From the NCBI RefSeq assembly GCF_037031285.1, contig NZ_JAYEZO010000001.1, positions 62,001-126,000 on the forward strand: a stretch of 64,000 bases of DNA, given 5' to 3'. This document shows, piece after piece, positions 1-7,904 of the stretch. Under the pieces are notes generated by a model that was not told where the DNA came from, did no database searches, and saw only the letters and a list, made by a program, of their open reading frames with translations. The first letter of the stretch is position 1; every line of letters starts with the position of its first letter. Origin of the DNA: Halobellus sp. LT62 (GTDB taxonomy: Archaea > Halobacteriota > Halobacteria > Halobacteriales > Haloferacaceae). A program made the translations under genes and the position numbers.

Positions 1-2
1 CC

Positions 3-980
3 GTGGCGGAGGCGCTCGGAGCGCGCGGCGCGAACGTCGTGACGACGTACGCCTCCGAGGAAGTTTCCCGCGCGTACCTCCGCGCACACGCGGGAGACTT
101 CGAGACCTCTGAACACGAACTCGCGCTCTACGAGCGCGCCGATTCGGTGCTCATCCTCGGCGGCGGCCGCAACACGTTCGCGACCGCGGACGTCGACGGC
201 GAGACCCGCCAAGCGGCCGCCCGCGCGAAGCAGCCGATCAGGGAGGCGCGGATGGCGACCGACTGGATGTCGACGGTCCATCCGACGCGTGCGCTCGCTC
301 AACAGGCCGGGATGTCCTACGAGGCGTACCGGGACTTCGTCTACGAGGCGATTCTCCGCGACTGGGAGGCGCTCGCCGAGGAGATGGCGCAGCTGAAGCA
401 GCTCCTCGACGACGGCAATGAGGTCCATCTCGTGAGCGAGCGCACCGACCTCCGGATGTCGATCGAGGGGCGGAACGCGATCAACTCCGCGGCGTCGGTC
501 GCCTACGACTCGCACAACCTCCCGTCCGGAGAGGTGTTCACCGCGCCGTACGACACCGAGGGCGAGGTCGTCTTCGACGTCCCGATGACCATCTCCGGCG
601 CACGCGTCCGTGACGTGTGGCTCCGGTTCGAGGACGGCCGCGTCGTCGACTTCAGCGCCGAGAGCGGCGAGAACACCATCGCCGACCTGCTCGACACCGA
701 CGAGGGGGCGCCTCGGCTCGGAGAACTCGGGATCGGGATGAACCGCGGGATAGATCGGATAACCGACAACATCCTCTTCGACGAGAAGATGGGCGATACG
801 GTCCATCTCGCGCTCGGGCGCGCGTACGACGCGTGTCTCCCCGAGGGCGAGTCGGGTAACGACTCGGCGGTCCACGTCGACCTCATCACCGACGTCAGCG
901 AGAACTCGCGGCTCGAAATCGACGGCGAGGTCGTCCAGCGAAACGGCCGGTTTCGTTGGGAAGACGGGTTCGAGCCCTAA
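3..980 (+). CDS. M29 family aminopeptidase (5' truncated by window)
   Basis: Cytoplasmic metallo-aminopeptidase of the M29 (AmpS/AmpT) family, which removes N-terminal residues from peptides. The visible 325 residues lack the beginning of the protein; the reading frame is open to the window edge, so the first Met shown is probably internal. The set of metal-binding and catalytic residues known for the family can be followed with nearly the expected spacing: Glu177 (LPSGEVFTAP), Glu241 (LGELGIGMN), His268 (TVHLALG), Tyr275, and His291/Asp293 (VHVDL). That complete C-terminal set argues for an active enzyme. Nothing in the neighbourhood suggests a specialised role; S6e follows 126 bases later on its own promoter. 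Confidence 0.9.
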   Translation: MAEALGARGANVVTTYASEEVSRAYLRAHAGDFETSEHELALYERADSVLILGGGRNTFATADVDGETRQAAARAKQPIREARMATDWMSTVHPTRALAQQAGMSYEAYRDFVYEAILRDWEALAEEMAQLKQLLDDGNEVHLVSERTDLRMSIEGRNAINSAASVAYDSHNLPSGEVFTAPYDTEGEVVFDVPMTISGARVRDVWLRFEDGRVVDFSAESGENTIADLLDTDEGAPRLGELGIGMNRGIDRITDNILFDEKMGDTVHLALGRAYDACLPEGESGNDSAVHVDLITDVSENSRLEIDGEVVQRNGRFRWEDGFEP

Positions 981-1075
981 TCGGAGCGGAGATGGTATGC
1001 GGCGTTCCCAATCGGCTTCGATACCCCCCAATCGGCTCCTCTCGGTCGCGTTCGGGCGGGAGTCGCTTTCGACGT

Positions 1076-1085
1076 ACTTTTTATC
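1076..1085 (+). promoter_or_regulatory. TATA-like box for rps6e
   Basis: T-rich box ACTTTTTATC centred about 27 bases before the S6e ATG. This is the spacing expected of a leaderless haloarchaeal transcript. Seen by eye; no transcript evidence. Confidence 0.5.
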
Positions 1086-1106
1086 GACGGCCGTCTCCTC
1101 CCGTCT

Positions 1107-1703
1107 ATGGCTGAATTCAAGGTCGTCGTCTCCGACGGGACCGGACACACAGAGCAGTTCGAGGTCGACGGACAGGACGCGAACCGATTCATCGGGCGCG
1201 AGCTCGGCGACGAGGTCGACGGCGGTGCCGTCGGCCTCGACGGGCAGGCGCTGGAACTCACCGGCGGCTCCGACGAGGCGGGCCGTCCGATGCGCGCCGA
1301 CGTCGCCGGCGCGAACCTAAAGGAGCTCCTCCTCGAGGGCGGCGTGGGCTACAAGCCCTCGCGTGACGGCGAGCGCAAGCGGGTGACGGTCCGCGGCCGA
1401 CAGATAACCGACGCCACCGCGCAGGTCAACGCATCGCTCGTCGACGGCACGATCGCCGGCGACGACGAAGACGATGCGGTCGAAGAGGACGAAGCGGGCG
1501 AGGACGAGGCTGAGACGGATGCAGACGAAGCCGGCGAACCTGAAGCCGACGAGGAAGACGCCGAGGCGGACGACGACGAAGAAGCTGCCGACGCGGACGA
1601 CGATGAAGAAGCTGCCGACGCGGACGACGATGAAGAAGCTGCCGACGCGGACGACGATGAAGAAGCTGCCGACGCGGACGGCGACGAGGACGACGAAGAG
1701 TAA
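1107..1703 (+). CDS. rps6e: 30S ribosomal protein S6e with acidic repeat tail
   Basis: Small-subunit ribosomal protein S6e. Residues 1-125 or so carry the S6e domain ([11 protein letters not shown] start, the [10 protein letters not shown] region, and the [12 protein letters not shown] segment typical of the family). The archaeal protein is normally about 125-135 residues. Here it is followed by about 70 residues made almost only of Asp, Glu and Ala, including four copies of a nine-residue unit (ADDDEEAAD). The ATG is placed 27 bases after a TATA-like box, so the message is probably leaderless. The DUF7112-type gene begins six bases after the stop, suggesting co-transcription. The function of the tail is unknown; acidic C-terminal tails are common in halophile proteins, but this one is unusually regular. 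Confidence 0.95.
   Translation: MAEFKVVVSDGTGHTEQFEVDGQDANRFIGRELGDEVDGGAVGLDGQALELTGGSDEAGRPMRADVAGANLKELLLEGGVGYKPSRDGERKRVTVRGRQITDATAQVNASLVDGTIAGDDEDDAVEEDEAGEDEAETDADEAGEPEADEEDAEADDDEEAADADDDEEAADADDDEEAADADDDEEAADADGDEDDEE
1566..1673 (+). repeat. Tandem 27-bp repeat (4 copies) in rps6e tail
   Basis: Four head-to-tail 27-base units beginning at 1566, 1593, 1620 and 1647. Copies 2-4 are identical and copy 1 differs by one C/T in the Asp codon run. A fifth, diverged unit begins at 1674. The period is a multiple of three, so gain or loss of a unit keeps the reading frame. Confidence 0.95.
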
Positions 1704-1709
1704 CCCTCC

Positions 1710-2138
1710 GTGTCCGAACGCATTCCGAGCGATCACGACTCCGTGCGGAGCCTCCGCGCGTCGCTCGCTCGGAGCGGCGGCACCAGACGACCCTGTCTTC
1801 GACTCCCCGACGATGTCGCCGTCGAGAAAGGCGACACCGTTCGCCTGTTGCTCGATGGCACGACGACGCACGCGCGGGTCTCTTCCGACGCGAACGGGCT
1901 GCTTCTCCGCGGGTCGTACGACAACCAGCGACTGGCCCGCGAACCCGGCGAGGGTGAGAACCGGCTCGTCGAGTGGTGTGAGACGCACGACCGCGGCCCG
2001 GGTGATGCGGTCGAACTCGACGAACTCGATCAGGGGTTCTGTTACGGGCTCCGCGAACCGGGGGAGCGCGTCGTCTACGACGTTCCCCGCCGTCCGAACC
2101 AGTCGCTCTCGGACATCGCCTCGAAGCTCGGCGAGTGA
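1710..2138 (+). CDS. DUF7112-like haloarchaeal conserved protein
   Basis: Small acidic cytoplasmic protein of 142 residues, unknown function. It starts at GTG (1710), six bases after the rps6e stop, so it is probably in the same transcript. No membrane segment, cysteine cluster or recognised catalytic motif. The C-terminal half (DQGFCYGLREPGERVVYDVP, then PNQSLSDIASKL) reads like a family known only in Halobacteria and often found beside S6e. The DUF7112 label is from memory of that family and was not checked; the gene itself is well supported by its composition and by its coupling to the upstream gene. Confidence 0.75.
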   Translation: MSERIPSDHDSVRSLRASLARSGGTRRPCLRLPDDVAVEKGDTVRLLLDGTTTHARVSSDANGLLLRGSYDNQRLAREPGEGENRLVEWCETHDRGPGDAVELDELDQGFCYGLREPGERVVYDVPRRPNQSLSDIASKLGE

Positions 2139-2228
2139 GGCGACGGATAGCTTCGGTGGCCGCTCATCGGCGGTCCCGACAGTCGCCGGGTGAGTAACTC
2201 TTACCACGTCGCCACGGCTTTTTCCCCT

Positions 2229-4025
2229 ATGGGTCAGGTTCCCGAGCGAAGCGAGATCGACGTCGAGGACACGTGGGACCTCACGAGCATCTACGCCGAC
2301 GACGAGGCGTGGGAAGACGCCTACGAGTCCGTCAGAGAGCGCGTTGAGGACCTCCGCGCGTACGAGGGGCGGGCGACCGAGAGTCCCGAGACGCTGTTGG
2401 AACTCCTCGAACTGCAGGAGGAGCTCCTCCGCGAGGTCGCACAAGTCAGCAGCTACGCGACCCTTCGGAGCGCCGAAGACACCCGAAATCAGGAGTACCA
2501 AGCGATGAACGCGAAATCCGAGTCGCTCGCGTCGGCGACGCAGTCGGCGGTGAGTTTCCTCGAACCGGAACTGCAGCGGCTCGAAGCGTCCGACGTCGAG
2601 TCGTTCCTCGAGCGGGAACCCGCGCTCGCGCAGTACGAGCACTACTTCGACGACGTTCTGCGGATGAAACCGCACACCCGGTCGGCAGAGGTCGAGGAAC
2701 TGCTGGCGGAACTGGGCGAGGTCGCGGGCGCGTCCTCCGACATCTACGGGATGCTCTCGAACGCCGATATGACGTTCCCGACGGTCGAGCGTCCCGACGG
2801 CGAGTCGGTGGAGATCTCGCAGGGCAACTTCACGAAGCTGCAGAAACACCCCGACCGGGACTTCCGCCGGGAGGTCTACGAGCAGTTCTACGACGAGTGG
2901 GCCGACGTCCGCAACGCGGTCGGGACGTCGCTGAAGAACAGCGTCCGAAAAGACGTCAAGTACGCCCGTGCACGGAACTACGAGACCGCTCGGGCGGCGG
3001 CGCTCGACGGACCCAACGTCCCGGTCGAGGTGTACGACACGCTGGTCGACACCGTTCACGATAACCTCGACAGTCTGCACCGACACGCCGAGCTGAAGCG
3101 CGAGGCGCTCGACGTCGACGAACTCCGGATGTGGGACCTGTATCTGTCGCTGAGCGGCGACGAGGGGCCGGAGATCACGTACCAGCAGGCGTCAGAGTTC
3201 ATCGTTGAGGCGGTCGCGCCGCTCGGCGAGGCGTATCAGGAGCGCGTCGCCGAGGGACTGGACTCCCGCTGGGTCGACGTCTACGAGAACCGCGGGAAAC
3301 GCTCCGGCGCGTTCTCCTCGGGCACCTACGACACCCAGCCGTTCATTCTGATGAACTACCAGGACGACATCGCCTCGATGTTCACGCTGGCGCACGAACT
3401 CGGCCACTCGCTGCACTCCGAACTCGCGAAGGACGCCCAGCCGTGGCAGTACGCCGACTACACGATCTTCGTCGCGGAGGTCGCCTCGACGGTCAACGAG
3501 ACGCTTCTGACGCATCACCTCCTCGAGACGGTCGAGGACGACGAACTGCGGATGCACGTCCTCGACGAGTACCTCGAACGCTTCCGCTCGACGCTCTTCC
3601 GGCAGACGATGTTCGCGGACTTCGAGCAGCAGATCCACGAGATCGCCGAGGACGACGGCGCGCTCACGCCCGAGCGGTTCGACGAGACCTACCGCGACCT
3701 CAAATCGCGGTTCTACGAACCGGCCGCCGTCGATGACCGGATCGACCGCGAGTGGATGCGCATCCCGCACTTCTACTACAACTACTACGTCTACCAGTAC
3801 GCGACGGGCATTTCTGCTGCTGTCGCGATCGTCGAACGGATCCTCGAAGACGGTGAGGATGCGGCGTCGGCGTACCGCGAAGCGTTGGCACTCGGTGGTT
3901 CGGAGTACCCGATCGACGTCCTCGAAACCGCGGGCGTCGATATGACGTCCTCGGAGCCGATCGAGTCGGCTATCGGCGTCTACGACGGCTATCTTGACCG
4001 GATCGCCGATCTGCTGGAGCAGTAG
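2229..4025 (+). CDS. pepF: Oligoendopeptidase F (M3 family)
   Basis: Cytoplasmic zinc endopeptidase that cleaves oligopeptides, M3B/PepF family, 598 residues from the chosen ATG at 2229. An in-frame GTG at 2190 would add 13 residues, but the ATG fits the family N-terminus (VPERSEIDVEDTWDLTSIY) better. The zinc motif HELGH is at about residues 389-393, with the third ligand Glu in the FVAEVAST segment near 417, and the conserved FYYNYYVYQYATG region near the C-terminus is intact. Length is normal for the family. Likely monocistronic; the 3' side is a 430-base intergenic region holding two repeat elements. Confidence 0.95.
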   Translation: MGQVPERSEIDVEDTWDLTSIYADDEAWEDAYESVRERVEDLRAYEGRATESPETLLELLELQEELLREVAQVSSYATLRSAEDTRNQEYQAMNAKSESLASATQSAVSFLEPELQRLEASDVESFLEREPALAQYEHYFDDVLRMKPHTRSAEVEELLAELGEVAGASSDIYGMLSNADMTFPTVERPDGESVEISQGNFTKLQKHPDRDFRREVYEQFYDEWADVRNAVGTSLKNSVRKDVKYARARNYETARAAALDGPNVPVEVYDTLVDTVHDNLDSLHRHAELKREALDVDELRMWDLYLSLSGDEGPEITYQQASEFIVEAVAPLGEAYQERVAEGLDSRWVDVYENRGKRSGAFSSGTYDTQPFILMNYQDDIASMFTLAHELGHSLHSELAKDAQPWQYADYTIFVAEVASTVNETLLTHHLLETVEDDELRMHVLDEYLERFRSTLFRQTMFADFEQQIHEIAEDDGALTPERFDETYRDLKSRFYEPAAVDDRIDREWMRIPHFYYNYYVYQYATGISAAVAIVERILEDGEDAASAYREALALGGSEYPIDVLETAGVDMTSSEPIESAIGVYDGYLDRIADLLEQ

Positions 4026-4071
4026 CGCCGCGGCTCCCCGTCCGACTCCTCGCTTGTCGGCTACGCGTGGG

Positions 4072-4345
4072 CGAACAGTCGGCACCCGCTCGCGACTCGC
4101 GACGACGCCCTCGTACGCGCCTCCGCTTCGCCGTCGGAGGCGCGCCGCCGTCGCTGTCGATCCCGCGTCGACGTGCCGAACCTCGCCGCGTTTGCGAGTC
4201 TGCGGACGTCGATCGCACGTCCGCGTGCGATCGGACGCAAACCAGTTGCAAACGCGGCGAGACCGCGGCCCGACGCGGGGTCTCTGCTACGTCACGGCGG
4301 CGTTGGCCTCGTCATCGCACTTAAATCCGCGTTCGGGGGGTGGCG
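4072..4345 (+). repeat. Dispersed intergenic repeat, copy 1 (interrupted)
   Basis: One of three related intergenic sequences (others near 25505-25700 and 49960-50130). All share, in order: a gGCACCCGC-like start soon after a stop codon; the inverted pair CCCGCGTCG / CGACGCGGG (here 4162-4170 and 4271-4279); a CACGGCG...TTGGCCTCG stretch; and an A/T-rich box followed by CC(T/G)CG. In this copy the pair is separated by 100 bases, against 21-22 in the others. The excess is accounted for by the 80-base palindromic element within it. Boundaries are approximate. Confidence 0.75.
4182..4261. mobile_element. MITE-like palindromic element, copy C (nested)
   Basis: 80-base element with perfect 14-bp terminal inverted repeats CTCGCCGCGTTTGC (4182-4195) and GCAAACGCGGCGAG (4248-4261). 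The core GATCGCACG-n3-GCGTGCGATCG matches copy A (36753-36830), and the GCGTTTGC/TTGCAAACGC ends are shared by all three copies. It interrupts copy 1 of the dispersed repeat at a point where copies 2 and 3 are continuous. It encodes no protein. Mobility is inferred from the empty sites; no target duplication is evident. Confidence 0.7.
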
Positions 4346-4457
4346 TGTTCGCGTACGAGCGGGGTGCACGCGTGAGAACCACCACCGTCGTTCGGGGCGC
4401 TTCTCGCTCGCCGAGAGCAGGCGACACTCTCAATAAAACGCCGCCCAACGTTCGACT

Positions 4458-5540
4458 ATGAACTTCCAGACGCTGGGCGACTCCGACGTCGAAGTGAGCG
4501 AGGTCGGATTCGGCGCGTGGGTCGTCGGAACCGACTGGTGGGGCGACCGCACGCGCGAGGACTCGATCGAACTGATCCACCACGCGATCGACGAGGGGGT
4601 CACCTACTTCGACACCGGCGACGTCTACGGTCACGGCGATAGCGAGGAACTCCTCGGCGAGGCGCTCGCCGAGTATCGTGACGACGTGACCGTCGCGACG
4701 AAGGTCGGCTACGACTTCTACAACCACCCGCAAGCGGGCCACGGCGAACTGCCGAAAGAGATCACCGGCGAGTGGGTCCGCTCGGCGACCGAGAAGAGCC
4801 TCGATCGACTCGGAATGGAGTACGTCGACGTCTTACAACTGCACAACGCGAACGTCGACGAGGTCGACGCCGACGTCCTCGAAGCGCTCGACGAACTCAA
4901 AGAGGAAGGCCTCGTGCGCGCGACCGGTTGGGCGCTCGGGCCGTCGATCGGCTGGCTCGCCGAGGGAGATATGGCGATAAAAGAGGAGTTCGACGCCGTC
5001 CAACTCGTCTGGAACCTCTTCGAGCAAGACGTTGGAAATCACTTCCTCGACACCATCGAGGAGACGGGCTCGTCGACCAGCCTAATTCCGCGCGTTCCGC
5101 ACTCCTCGGGCCTCCTGAACGAGCAGGTGACACCCGAGACGGGCCACGACCTCGACGACCACCGCGGCTTCCGCCCCGACGCGTGGTACGAGACGGGCTG
5201 GGAGAAGCTCGAGACGCTGCGCTTCCTCGAACGCGAGGGCGAGCGAACGATGGGCCAAGCGGCCATCGCGTACCTCCTCAGCCACGACGAGGTCGCGACC
5301 GTGACGCCGACGTTCCACACCAAGGAGGACATCACCGAGTGGGCCGCCGCCAGCGACGTGCCGAAGCTCTCCGAAGCGGAACTGGCCCGCGTCGCCGATC
5401 TCTACGAGGCGAACTTCGAGATCGACTGCGAGGACGGGATGGACGAACTGCGCTCCTCCGTGGGCGGCGAGGACATCCGCGCCGCCGGTATCGACAAGCG
5501 GGCGACTGCCGGTCCCCGAAACTCCGCGTCGTCGGACTGA
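4458..5540 (+). CDS. Aldo/keto reductase
   Basis: NADPH-dependent aldo/keto reductase, 360 residues, predicted cytoplasmic TIM barrel. The family tetrad can be placed at Asp52 or Asp55, Tyr57 (FDTGDVYGHGDSEELLGEAL), Lys82 (VATKVGYD) and His129 (VLQLHN). The LIPRVPHSSGLL and GQAAIAYLLSHDEVATVTPT segments are typical of the family's cofactor end. Substrate cannot be told from sequence. The small membrane protein gene at 5542 begins one base after the stop, so the two are probably co-transcribed. Confidence 0.93.
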   Translation: MNFQTLGDSDVEVSEVGFGAWVVGTDWWGDRTREDSIELIHHAIDEGVTYFDTGDVYGHGDSEELLGEALAEYRDDVTVATKVGYDFYNHPQAGHGELPKEITGEWVRSATEKSLDRLGMEYVDVLQLHNANVDEVDADVLEALDELKEEGLVRATGWALGPSIGWLAEGDMAIKEEFDAVQLVWNLFEQDVGNHFLDTIEETGSSTSLIPRVPHSSGLLNEQVTPETGHDLDDHRGFRPDAWYETGWEKLETLRFLEREGERTMGQAAIAYLLSHDEVATVTPTFHTKEDITEWAAASDVPKLSEAELARVADLYEANFEIDCEDGMDELRSSVGGEDIRAAGIDKRATAGPRNSASSD

Positions 5541-5541
5541 C

Positions 5542-5727
5542 GTGGCGCTCGAATCCCCGACCTCGCGAACGGCGGCGTTCGTCGCGATCACCGCGGTCGC
5601 TCACGTCGCACTCGCCGCGTGGGTCCGTCGCGACGCCCGAGCGCGCCAGACCGACCCGTCGCCGTGGGATGAGCTGACCCTCCTGACTGGCGTCGCCGGC
5701 GCGCTCGCGTACCGCCGTTATCGATGA
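5542..5727 (+). CDS. Small membrane protein, hypothetical
   Basis: 61 residues from a GTG start one base after the aldo/keto reductase stop. One hydrophobic segment is clear (residues 11-28, AFVAITAVAHVALAAWV) and a second, weaker one lies near residues 44-56, with a positively charged loop between them (RRDARARQ). No known family recognised. The tight spacing and membrane-like composition support a real gene, but the size and the lack of a recognisable relative keep confidence moderate. Confidence 0.55.
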   Translation: MALESPTSRTAAFVAITAVAHVALAAWVRRDARARQTDPSPWDELTLLTGVAGALAYRRYR

Positions 5728-5865
5728 TCCGCCCCGAAAGCACGCCGTTTCTCTGAACTGCCCGTTTCTCAACCCCTTCGTTTCGCTTCGAAACCGACAC
5801 ACTGCGTCGCGTCTGACGCTGCAGTCGCAGACGCGTCAGACGGTTTAAAAAAGAGAACGTCCGGT

Positions 5866-7446
5866 CTACGCTAGGAAGACGTGTCGCGGTCGGTCGGCGA
5901 GCACGTCGCGGCCCCACTGAACCGTCTCGCGGAACTCCTCGGAGCGGAAGAACTCCATCGCGTTCTCGCGGGCGTCCCACTGGCTGGAGATGAACATGTC
6001 GTTCTCGTCTTCGACGTTCATCATCAGATCGGTGTCTTGGTGGCCCTCCATCTCGTCGAGGAGCGCGCCGACGGTGCCGAACGTGTCGACGAAGTCCCCG
6101 TGGTGCTCGGGTTTGACCGTGTAGAACATCCCCATCGTGCCGAAGCCGGATTCCTCGCCGGCCCGAGAGACGATTTCGGGGAGTTCCGAGAGAAATCCGG
6201 CGGCAGTCTCCGCCGCCGACTGGGTCTCCCAGATGCTCACGACGGCGCTTCGGTCCCCGCCGTGGGCCTCGTAGACTGCGGTCTTGACGTGCGTTTCGTA
6301 GTGATCGAAATTCGCGCGCAGTCCCGTCACCTCCTCGAACAGTTCGTCGCTGTCGGCCTCCGAGTAGAGGACCGTCGCGTACACGTCCTCGCCGTGCGGT
6401 TGCCCGGCGTAGATGTTCAGATCGGCGAGTTCCGCGCGGATGTCGTCTTCGACGCCGTCGCCGGCGTTCGCTCCGGCCCCCTCGCCGTGCGGCGAGTCGC
6501 CGTGTGCGCTTCCCCCGCCGTGACCGCCGTGGCCGTTCTCGCTCCCGCCGTGGGCGGCGTCACCGTGAGCGTGCCCGTGCGCCTCGCCGTGGGCGTCTCC
6601 ATTGCCGTGCGGGTGGTCGCCCCCGTGCGTGCTTTCGGGGTGTGAGTTCCCGCCCTCGCCGTGTTCGCTCGTCGGCACGCCATCGCCCGCGAGGTACGCG
6701 CCGAGATCCGTCGGCGGGAAGCGACGGCCGACGTAGAACTGGCCGAACTCGCCGTACTTCGAGGATACCTCGTCGAAGCGCATATCGTAGACGATGTCCT
6801 TGATGTGCGTCGGATCGTCCGAGAACAGCGTCACGCCCCACTCGTAGTCGTCGAAGCCGACCGAGGAGGCGATGACCTGTTTGATCTTCCCGGCGTACTC
6901 CTTGCCGGTCTCGGCGTGCGTCGCCATCAGGTCCGCGCGCTCCTCGAAGGAGAGGTCGTACCAGTTGTGCTCCTCGCCGCGGCGCTTCGACATCGGGTAG
7001 AAGGAGACGTACTCGTCTTCGGGAATCTCCGGCGTCTTTTTGCCCTCCATGTAGCGTCGCAGACCCTCGTCGACCGATTCGGGGTCCTCGAAGTAGTCGG
7101 GACTGGTGTAACCCGAAATTTCGGTGACGGAGACGTAGGAGGTCGGCTGCTCGGTGAATCCAGCGAACGCGGTCCGCTCGAACTGTCGCTCGGCGCGCGA
7201 GAGGTCGTCGAGCGTCGGTCGAAAGTGGACGACGAGCAGGTCGGCCTTGTGGCCGATCACCGAGAAAACCGCGGAGTCACCCTCGTCGGCGTCTGCAATC
7301 TCCTCGTGACGGCTGAGGTATTCGGTCCCTTCCCGAACCGCGCGCTCGCGTTCCCGCTCGGGCGCGTCCCGCCACGCGTCCCAGTCGACGGTCCGGAAGT
7401 CGTGCAGCACGAACCAGCCCTCGTCGGTTGGTGGGGCCTCTGGCAT
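5866..7446 (-). CDS. pitA: PitA-type chlorite dismutase / ABM-domain fusion (heme protein)
   Basis: Fusion of a chlorite dismutase/HemQ-like domain (about residues 10-245) to an antibiotic-biosynthesis-monooxygenase-like ferredoxin fold (about 340-526). The architecture is that described for Haloferax volcanii PitA. The likely proximal heme ligand is His177 (LMATHAETG), followed by GFDDYEWGVTLFSDDP, the family's core strand. The linker (about 257-330) is extraordinarily rich in His and Gly (AHGEAHGHAHGDAAHGG) and may bind metal. Start chosen at ATG 7446, which gives MPEAPPTDEGWFVLHDFR; an upstream in-frame ATG would add 28 basic residues unlike the family. HemQ relatives act in heme biosynthesis; the exact activity of PitA is not settled. 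Confidence 0.9.
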   Translation of the reverse strand: MPEAPPTDEGWFVLHDFRTVDWDAWRDAPERERERAVREGTEYLSRHEEIADADEGDSAVFSVIGHKADLLVVHFRPTLDDLSRAERQFERTAFAGFTEQPTSYVSVTEISGYTSPDYFEDPESVDEGLRRYMEGKKTPEIPEDEYVSFYPMSKRRGEEHNWYDLSFEERADLMATHAETGKEYAGKIKQVIASSVGFDDYEWGVTLFSDDPTHIKDIVYDMRFDEVSSKYGEFGQFYVGRRFPPTDLGAYLAGDGVPTSEHGEGGNSHPESTHGGDHPHGNGDAHGEAHGHAHGDAAHGGSENGHGGHGGGSAHGDSPHGEGAGANAGDGVEDDIRAELADLNIYAGQPHGEDVYATVLYSEADSDELFEEVTGLRANFDHYETHVKTAVYEAHGGDRSAVVSIWETQSAAETAAGFLSELPEIVSRAGEESGFGTMGMFYTVKPEHHGDFVDTFGTVGALLDEMEGHQDTDLMMNVEDENDMFISSQWDARENAMEFFRSEEFRETVQWGRDVLADRPRHVFLA

Positions 7447-7529
7447 ACGTCGGCGTTCGCACGCCACCCGTATGGACGTTGCGAGTCGTTCTCGAACCTC
7501 GATCCGATTCACTGTGACCGTCTGACACA

Positions 7530-7538
7530 CCTTTAAGT
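7530..7538 (+). promoter_or_regulatory. TATA-like box for HalOD1 gene
   Basis: CCTTTAAGT centred about 27 bases before the ATG at 7561, suggesting a leaderless transcript. It lies in the 114-base divergent region shared with pitA. Confidence 0.5.
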
Positions 7539-7560
7539 GAATCCCCCACGTTGAGACGTT

Positions 7561-7824
7561 ATGCCGCAGAAGCGAAGTCCTGTCGCTGAACGAGTTATCG
7601 AACGCGTCGCAATCGCGACCGAGAGCGACGAAATCGACCTCCCGCCGTTGTTCGATGCGATCGATCCCGACGCATTGGAGACGGTCGTCGAAACGATGTC
7701 CAGCGGCGAGATCACGTTCGCCTACGCGGACCGCGACATCACCGTCGGCAGCGATGGATCAGTCAGCGTCGCGGACGAATCGACCGAGGGCCCCGCAGCG
7801 CAAGTCGCCGTCAGTAATTCCTGA
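7561..7824 (+). CDS. HalOD1 output-domain protein
   Basis: 87-residue stand-alone HalOD1 domain (haloarchaeal output domain 1). The fold region spans about residues 8-72 (ERVIERVAIATESDEIDLPP, then LFDAIDPDALETVV, then GEITFAYADRDITV). Elsewhere the domain is often fused to response-regulator receiver domains, and its function is unknown. Here it is a small soluble protein, divergent from pitA and downstream of a good TATA-like box. The tail after residue 72 is variable and acidic. Confidence 0.85.
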   Translation: MPQKRSPVAERVIERVAIATESDEIDLPPLFDAIDPDALETVVETMSSGEITFAYADRDITVGSDGSVSVADESTEGPAAQVAVSNS

Positions 7825-7904
7825 TCGCGCCGCCGACGCCGGTTGATCCCGCTTCGGGCTCGTTTTTTCGTTCAGTTGGCGCTACGTTGGGTCGCTTCGC
7901 CGAC

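Larger units (their letters stand above)
4026..4457. other. 432-base intergenic region with nested repeats
   Basis: Non-coding interval between pepF and the aldo/keto reductase gene. It is largely occupied by copy 1 of the dispersed intergenic repeat (about 4072-4345), which is itself interrupted by a palindromic element (4182-4261). The remaining 110 bases before the reductase ATG hold no clear feature other than a weak T/A-rich stretch (caataaaac) near 4430 that could serve as TATA. Confidence 0.7.

Noticed and set aside
1317-3086. Long open frame of 589 codons on the minus strand
   Set aside because: It runs antisense through S6e, the DUF7112-like gene and pepF, and its product is Arg/Val/Asp-rich without domains. 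It is a shadow typical of GC-rich codon use.
4182-4261. CRISPR-like repeat unit
   Set aside because: The palindromes are single copies far apart without regular spacers or cas genes.
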